This document shows, one piece after another, positions 53,484 through 54,344 of a stretch of 54,344 nt of DNA. Origin of the DNA: Sphingomonas sp. Its GTDB lineage: Bacteria; Pseudomonadota; Alphaproteobacteria; Sphingomonadales; Sphingomonadaceae. Each line of letters begins with the position of its first letter. The first letter of the stretch is position 1. The stretch lies in the NCBI GenBank assembly GCA_019744885.1, contig JAIETY010000098.1, positions 1 through 54,344 of the forward strand. The letters are read 5' to 3'. The notes under the pieces are model-generated. The model saw only the letters and a list, made by a program, of their open reading frames with translations. It was not told the origin of the DNA and made no database searches. Position numbers and translations under genes: made by a program.

Positions 53484-53950
53484 TGCACTGTCACCGTAAT
53501 TCGTCACCGTAATTCCGCCGCTGGATTTGCGATAAATGGATCATATTCAAGCGGAGCGCAGTATAAGGTAAATTGTAAATGAATACATATTGTGTAAAGT
53601 TAATAATATTCCTTATTCAGATTATTTTTGTAATTTTTATTTTTGATAGCTACTATCAACTCCCTTTTTATACAGGATTCATTGAGATAGCGATTTTTGC
53701 TTCACTTGCATTATATGGATCACAGATTAAATGCAGAACGTGTGGCACAAACATTTTTGATAGAAGGATAATGGGAAAATATATTCCTGTATTTTTGTCT
53801 CGTTATAATAAATGTAATGTTTGCAATACTGTGCAGCCTTGGATTTTTTCGTGGTCTAGGTGATAAAATCATAGACGTAGTGGGCAGCCAAGATACCAAA
53901 TACGCTCTCGCGGGCAGGATCGAGCACGCCAGAGTTACGGTGACAGTGCA
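53484..53950. mobile_element. AT-rich 467-bp element with 16-bp inverted ends
   Basis: TGCACTGTCACCGTAA (53484-53499) and its exact reverse complement (53935-53950) flank a segment far richer in A+T than everything around it. A second partial copy of the end (GTCACCGTAATTC) is at 53503. No transposase inside: a MITE-like element with a cargo gene is the simplest reading. No clear target duplication seen. Confidence 0.6.
53579..53863 (+). CDS. Small membrane protein with two CxxC motifs, AT-rich cargo gene
   Basis: 94 residues: MNTYCVKLIIFLIQIIFVIF forms the first TM helix and FIEIAIFASLALYG the second. A cytoplasmic/extracellular C-terminal part with CRTC and CNVC follows, a likely zinc ribbon or redox pair. 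Encoded by DNA with a quite different, A+T-rich codon pattern from its neighbours, so acquired from a low-GC source. AAGG precedes ATG. Unknown function. Confidence 0.62.
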   Translation: MNTYCVKLIIFLIQIIFVIFIFDSYYQLPFYTGFIEIAIFASLALYGSQIKCRTCGTNIFDRRIMGKYIPVFLSRYNKCNVCNTVQPWIFSWSR

Positions 53951-54243
53951 TTAAATGCGTACCCCTTCCAATGTCGGAAAACCTCTGCAACGATCACCGC
54001 GCGCTCTTTGACAACCGAACCCGACTCGCCGCGCGCGGGCGTGGCGATGGCCACCCCCCTGGGATGGTCGTGACTTTTGACACCTTTCGCGCGGCCACAG
54101 CCATCGCCAAGCGCGCGTTTCGAGCGGATCGTGATGGCGCGGTCGGTGAGGGCGCTGGCGCTTCCCGTCACCTTAGAGACACATCGGCGTCCGGGCAGGT
54201 CGAGTCTTTGGTGAGGTCGCCGTTCGCTCCCGTCACCAAAGCA
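53951..54243. other. Non-coding region before tRNA-Glu
   Basis: Overlapping open frames on both strands, none with convincing start signals or protein-like character. No gene called. Carries short CTTTGGTGA copies that resemble the tRNA-Glu end region (54202-54214 direct, ~54233 inverted). Confidence 0.4.
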
Positions 54244-54266
54244 CAAATCGTCCCCCGGACGATTTG
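54244..54266 (-). terminator. Hairpin downstream of tRNA-Glu
   Basis: CAAATCGTCC / GGACGATTTG 10-bp arms with a CCC loop, a few bases past the CCA end on the minus strand. Probable tRNA terminator. Confidence 0.65.
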
Positions 54267-54272
54267 AGTCTT

Positions 54273-54344
54273 TGGTGACCCCTACGGGATTCGAACCCGT
54301 ATTTCAGCCGTGAAAGGGCCGCGTCCTAACCCTTAGACGAAGGG
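54273..54344 (-). tRNA. tRNA-Glu (anticodon TTC), cut by the window end
   Basis: Minus strand reads CCCTTCGTCTAAGGGTTAGG, then an anticodon arm with CCCTTTCACGG (TTC), T-arm GGTTCGAATCC, acceptor AGGGGTC and encoded ACCA. About the first three nucleotides lie beyond the window. Confidence 0.93.

Noticed and set aside
53935..54246. Overlapping frames on both strands near tRNA-Glu
   Set aside because: No ribosome-binding site or protein-like pattern; one overlaps an inverted-repeat end.

Overview
The window is GC-rich chromosomal DNA from an alphaproteobacterium, most likely a sphingomonad (Sphingomonas, Sphingopyxis or a relative). The evidence is protein style and codon use, an intracellular PHA depolymerase, a PutA without an N-terminal DNA-binding domain, exosortase-A-type polysaccharide genes, a GTTC-N7-GTTC alphaproteobacterial SOS box, and sphingomonad-style extragenic palindromes. 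All assignments come from reading the sequence; no database search was run.

Layout. 1-9 kb: end of a PHA depolymerase gene; small stress and hypothetical genes; a SoxR regulator divergent from a VOC-fold gene across a clear soxbox; a thiolase / carboxymuconolactone-decarboxylase-like / MaoC hydratase group for acyl-CoA metabolism; and putA, which carries an in-frame REP-type palindrome in its linker. 9-16 kb: MscS channel, acyltransferase, an exosortase-A-associated O-ligase and glycosyltransferase, then an SOS-box-controlled S24 regulator divergent from a tiny HTH-like gene. 16-23 kb: tamA-tamB. 23-30 kb: ATP-grasp protein, aldehyde dehydrogenase, a chemoreceptor with a coupled small membrane protein, and a compact operon of Lgt-like membrane protein, tetraether-synthase-like radical SAM enzyme and small membrane protein. 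30-34 kb: a lower-GC defence island with a C5 methyltransferase and XamI-type endonuclease, followed by an Xre/MbcA-RES toxin-antitoxin pair. 34-42 kb: glnA and glnB, VapBC, methionine aminopeptidase, a CinA-like protein and a large S1-protease autotransporter.

42.4-52.3 kb is a 9.84-kb integrated element bounded by 41-bp direct repeats of the 5' half of tRNA-Gly(CCC). It has an integrase, a MerR-like regulator, an RHH repressor, a TOPRIM primase-helicase with a cluster of GGGACA iterons, several tiny overlapping genes, an HK97-type major capsid protein and a tail tape-measure protein. It has no terminase, portal, protease or other tail genes, so it is a phage satellite or a stripped prophage. 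Beyond it lie thymidylate kinase, a rearranged RAYT transposase remnant, a strikingly AT-rich 467-bp segment with 16-bp inverted ends carrying one small membrane protein gene, and tRNA-Glu, cut by the window end.

The most interesting systems are the radical SAM/Lgt-like operon, the capsid-plus-tape-measure satellite with its candidate origin, and the AT-rich cargo element. The RAYT remnant probably explains the REP palindromes in putA and downstream of the RES toxin gene.
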